Of a stretch of 64,000 nt of DNA, positions 61,073 through 64,000 are shown one piece after another. The position numbers were made by a program, and so were the translations under genes. Origin of the DNA: Closterium sp. Naga37s-1 (taxonomy: Eukaryota > Streptophyta > Zygnematophyceae > Desmidiales > Closteriaceae); the NCBI GenBank assembly GCA_947471745.1, contig CANJKZ010000768.1:2668501-2732500 (forward strand), given 5' to 3'. The first letter of the stretch is position 1. Each line of letters starts with the position of its first letter. Below the pieces are notes generated by a model. That model saw only the letters and a program-made list of their open reading frames with translations. It ran no database searches and was not told where the DNA came from.

Positions 61073-63241
61073 ATGGCTTCTCATTGTCGCGCCAACTCCA
61101 CCGTCGGCTTAAGCTCCCAATCAGCTGCCGCAGCTGTCGCCGCTTCGATTCCCTCTCGAAGCGCCCTCGCCTCCAGAAGACCGCTCCGCGCACCGCCGAC
61201 GCTGGCCCTCGGCGCGCTTCACTCCCTCGCTCTCAACTTCTTCGCTCTCCTCTGCCTCGCGCTGCTCGCCGTCTCCCCTCTCGCCTCCGCTCGTTCCTTC
61301 GACAATGCGCCGCCAGGTGAGCGATGGCTGGGCGACAGGCGAGCGATAGGTGGGCGACATATGGGCGAGGTGCGGCAGGCGAGCGACAGACGAGCGATAA
61401 CGACAGGTGAGCGACAGGCGAACGACAGGCGAGCGACGGACGAGCGACGGACGAGCGACAGGTGGACGACAGGAGAGCGATAGGCGAGCGATAGGCGACG
61501 ATAGGCGAGTGATACACAGGTAGACGACAGACGGGCGACAGACGGCGACAGACGGCGACAGGTAGGCGAAAATGGGCCTCAGGTGTTACCGCATGGGCGG
61601 GGACCGGAGGCCGACAGGCGAGCGACAGGCGGGAAGCACGGCCTGGCGGGTCGGCGAGCGAGGCGATGGGCGAGAGGTGGAGACGAGGAGGAGAGGAGCA
61701 GCGGAAGGCAGGGAGGAAACGGAAGATGGTTGCACACGCGATGTAGGGGAAACGGCGGGTGACGGCATGGGCGAGGACTGGCGGGCGACAGGTTTGGGCG
61801 ACAGGTATGGGCCACAGGTATGGGCGACAGGTATGTGCGACAGGCGAGCGACAGATATGGGCGACAGGTATGGCCGACAGGTATGGGCGACAGATATGGG
61901 CGACAGGCAAGCGACAGATATGGGCGACAGGCAAGCGACAGATATGGGCGACAGGTATGGGCGACAATGGGCCCCAGGTGTAGGAGAAGCGGCGGGCGGG
62001 ATGGGCGAGGACTGACGGGGCCGGTGAGGCGAAGCGATGAGCGAGAGGCGGAGGCGATGCAAAGGGCCCCAGCCGGTGGGCCAGTGGGGCGAGGCGAGGA
62101 GGAGCCACGTGTAAAAATGTTATTATATAGACGTCTCAAAAATAACCTTTTTACACGAGGCGGAGGCGATGCAAAGGGCCCAGCCGGTGGGCCGGTGGGG
62201 CGAGGCGAGGAGGAGAGAAGCATAGGGAGGAGGAAAAAAGGAAAAGAAAGATGTTTGCACAGGCAATGCAGGAGATAGACGGGGTTTATTAAAGAGAGGG
62301 AACGGGGGAAGGGCGTGGGAGGGGAAGGGCGTGGGAGGGGAATAGGAATGCCTCGGGGGCTGCGGCTACACATGCCTGTGGAAGGTCGTCTCTACTCTTC
62401 ACCTCTCCGCATCCCTCTACACCTTTCCCCACACACAGCCGCTGTCCCCCCTCCACCGCCTCCTTCCCCTCCTTCTGGCAGCTGCGACGCGACTACACAT
62501 GCCTGTGGAAGGTCGTCTCTAATCCTCACCTTTCCACACCTTCCCCCTTCCCCTACACATGCCCTGCCTGCACATCCTCACCTTGCTGAGACTGCTCTAC
62601 ACATGCCTGTGGAATGACGTCTCTAATCCTCACCTCTCCACACCTTCCCCCTTCCCCCTTCCGCCTGTGGAAGGATGTTTCCAATCCTCACCTCTCTGCA
62701 CCTTTCCACACCTTTCTCCTGTGTCACCCCTTGCCCCTTCCCCAGCTGCAGCCCCACCTCCGCCGCCACCCAATGGGGGCCACGACTTCACGTTCCTGTG
62801 GAAGCACGTTTCCAATCACCTCTCTTCACCTCTCTGTACCTCTCTATTCCTTTCTCCTCTGTCATCCGTTTCCCTCCCCCAGCTGCGGTCCCCCCTCCGC
62901 CCCCACCCTCCCCCCCCTCGGGCGGCTACGACTACACGTGTCTGTGGAAGGACGTCTCGAAGACCAACTGCAGCGACAAGAGCGTCGGGCCGTGGGGCAT
63001 CCTCACCTTCATCGTGCTCCTCGTAGCCGCTGGACTCATCATCTGCACGCCCTTCTTCATCCTCTACCGGCAAACTCAGCGCGGGTCCCAGAAGCTGCGC
63101 ATCTGCTGCTGCGGGCGGAAGTATCCGGAATATGCGGAGGTGGAGGCGCGGGCTGCTGCGAATTCAACGGACATGCCGCGTCCGCCTGAAGTGTCAAAGT
63201 TCAGAAGCATGAGCACAAGCTCAAGCACGGATAAGACATGA
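61073..63241 (+). CDS. Small single-pass membrane protein, two exons (200 aa)
   Basis: Exons 61073-61316 (donor CAG then GTGAGC) and 62883-63241 join in phase 1. An upstream in-frame ATG at 61031 would add 14 residues. Residues about 1-50 are Arg/Ser/Ala-rich, followed by a hydrophobic, signal-like segment (LNFFALLCLALLAVSPLASA). The predicted outside part is a Pro run (85-93), then GGYDYTCLWKDVSKTNCSDK with two Cys (101, 111) and an NCS sequon. A transmembrane helix (GILTFIVLLVAAGLIICTPFFILY) spans about 120-143. The cytosolic tail has RICCCGRK, a possible palmitoylation patch, and a Ser/Thr-rich end. I do not recognise the family. The second exon's start is present in extra copies upstream. 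Confidence 0.75.
61317..61985 (+). repeat. GGGCGACAGGTATG/GAGCGACAGGC array starting at a splice donor
   Basis: Directly after exon 1 of the membrane-protein gene (GCCAGGTGAGCGA) comes a degenerate array of ~10-14 bp units (GGCGACAGGTGAGC, GGGCGACAGGTATG). Many carry CAGGTGAGC or CAGGTATG, good donor matches. It fills about 60-670 bp of the intron with interruptions near 61620-61780. Confidence 0.85.
62044..62216 (+). repeat. Tandem duplication with hairpin insert at the junction
   Basis: Copy 1 is 62044-62104 and copy 2 is 62157-62216 (GAGGCGGAGGCGATGCAAAG...), nearly identical. The ~52-bp AT-rich insert has inverted ends GTGTAAAAATGTTATT / AATAACCTTTTTACAC and a central AGACGTCT next to CTCAAAAA. 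It lies within GC-rich intron DNA. Confidence 0.9.
62365..62815 (+). repeat. Extra copies of the membrane-protein exon 2 start
   Basis: Acceptor plus (C)TGC(A/G)GYCCCMCCTCC sequence occurs at 62439 and 62746 before the real exon at 62883. The stretch encoding (Y-T)-C-L-W-K-(D)-V-S is repeated at about 62370, 62495, 62600, 62662 and 62795 with decay (for example ACATGCCTGTGGAAGGTCGTCTC). None of the earlier copies reaches the transmembrane part. Confidence 0.88.
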
Positions 63242-63800
63242 CTGGCAGGAAGGAGAAGTACTGGTAACTTGTAATCTATTGACTGGCACAAGTACGGAAA
63301 CACATGACTGGCAGGAAGATAAGTAGGCCGTAATTTATTGACCAACTGATACAGTGAGAATAATAATTATTATTATAGAATTTTACATCCTTTTATATAT
63401 TGGACTTTGTTTAATTCATTATGTCATCTGTCAGACAGCCCGTTTCTGACACTCGTAACTGCCTGGCCGTTCAACTTCCGTACGGCATGCCGCGCTGTAC
63501 CATAGCTGTGGCCTGCGGCCCGTGCCGTACCTGTTGTTCAAGTAACCCAAATTCCCGCCCAGCCGATTCCTTCACCCCAACCACACTGTCCCACCATCCA
63601 AACCAAACCCAATGGTTTGGGATGACATCTCATTGGTTGTCTTTTAGGACCACTTGTGCTTCTGGATCCAAACCAAACCCAAATCAATTTCAACCCAATC
63701 CCTCTACTCTTCCCTCCTCCTAGCATACTACTCTTCCTTCCTCGTAGCGTACTAACCTTCCCTTCACTCTCCTTGGTGCATAAAAAGCTGCAGAAGCCCC
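63242..63800 (+). other. 3' flank of the membrane-protein gene
   Basis: ACATGACTGGCAGGAAG is duplicated (63237 and 63303), with TTATTGAC or CTATTGAC following, a ~66-bp tandem duplication in the 3' region. An inverted repeat GTACGGCATGCCGC / GCGGCCCGTGCCGTAC lies at 63480-63530. CCAAACCAAACCCAA occurs twice (63598 and 63669). No gene is recognised. Confidence 0.6.
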
Positions 63801-64000
63801 ATGCGCCGACCTTGGCGACTCTCGTCGCGGGACGCGCCGTGGAGCGTGGGGAGGGTGCTGTTAGTGGCGGCGTGGGTGGCGGGATGGGCGGGGTTGTGCG
63901 CGTGGGTGGTGTGGTTCGCGCACATGCAGGCCGCCAATCCGCGCGAGGAGGCAATGCGCGGGTGGTGCCACTTGCGCGTGCGCTACCTCTACCAGCGCCT
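63801..64000 (+). CDS. Start of a possible membrane protein, cut by the window edge
   Basis: From ATG at 63801 the frame stays open to the edge. It has a basic start (MRRPWRLSSRD), then a hydrophobic stretch (VLLVAAWVAGWAGLCAWVVWF) and NPREEAMRGWCHLRVRYLYQR. The last part is faintly like the beginning of a plant CHASE (cytokinin receptor) domain, where an acidic stretch is followed by a Cys and R-x-R-x-L-x-x; this is a weak guess. The opposite strand also has an open frame, so strand is not certain. Confidence 0.35.
   Translation, partial: MRRPWRLSSRDAPWSVGRVLLVAAWVAGWAGLCAWVVWFAHMQAANPREEAMRGWCHLRVRYLYQR

Overview
This is nuclear DNA from an intron-rich eukaryote of the green lineage. The two best conserved genes are a plant-type DRP3 dynamin (mitochondrial and peroxisomal fission) and an RBM42-type RNA-binding protein, and the flanks carry a plant-style F-box-like/LRR family. 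GC-rich exons, pyrimidine-rich introns full of low-complexity DNA and very small exons fit a streptophyte alga (possibly a zygnematophyte). That placement is inference, not something the sequence proves.

Layout: (1) 0-15 kb, left arm: two head-to-tail copies of a ~6 kb unit (G-rich GTGAGT and GGAGT minisatellites, pyrimidine-rich acceptor-like repeats, a shared 5' flank, and an intronless LRR gene at 3.34-5.60 and 9.42-11.66 kb, both + strand), then a repeat-rich spacer. (2) 15.36-23.83 kb: RBM42 homologue, seven coding exons. (3) 25.04-45.18 kb: DRP3 homologue, about 22 coding exons. (4) 45.1-60.6 kb, right arm: three LRR genes on the - strand (48.2-45.9, 53.9-51.7, 60.0-57.7 kb) plus inverted versions of the left-arm repeats. 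The order mirrors the left arm (LRR1-LRR2 | RBM42-DRP3 | LRR3-LRR4-LRR5, with LRR5 matching LRR1 and LRR4 matching LRR2). (5) 61.07-63.24 kb: a two-exon gene for a small single-pass membrane protein. (6) 63.80 kb to the edge: the start of another possible gene.

The striking property is how the genes have been rebuilt. In RBM42, DRP3 and the membrane-protein gene, segments spanning exon-intron junctions are tandemly duplicated: 2-5 decaying copies are common, with extreme cases of 11 copies of a 63-bp donor-containing unit and 34 copies of an exon start with its 3' splice acceptor (mostly 117-bp units). One copy of each exon remains complete, and all exon phases can be chained across the RBM42 gene (579 residues) and the DRP3 gene (876 residues without, 1376 with, a Gln-rich exon).

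A second recurrent structure is a short palindrome centred on TTTTGAG-N-CTCAAAA that sits exactly between the two copies of a short tandem duplication; it occurs at six or more sites. Introns also hold large hairpins, including an inverted pair of a captured coding fragment that could make double-stranded RNA, and one MITE-like element with perfect 18-bp inverted ends. Of the five LRR genes, three are frameshifted, one is truncated at the C-terminus and one looks intact, as in a birth-and-death family.
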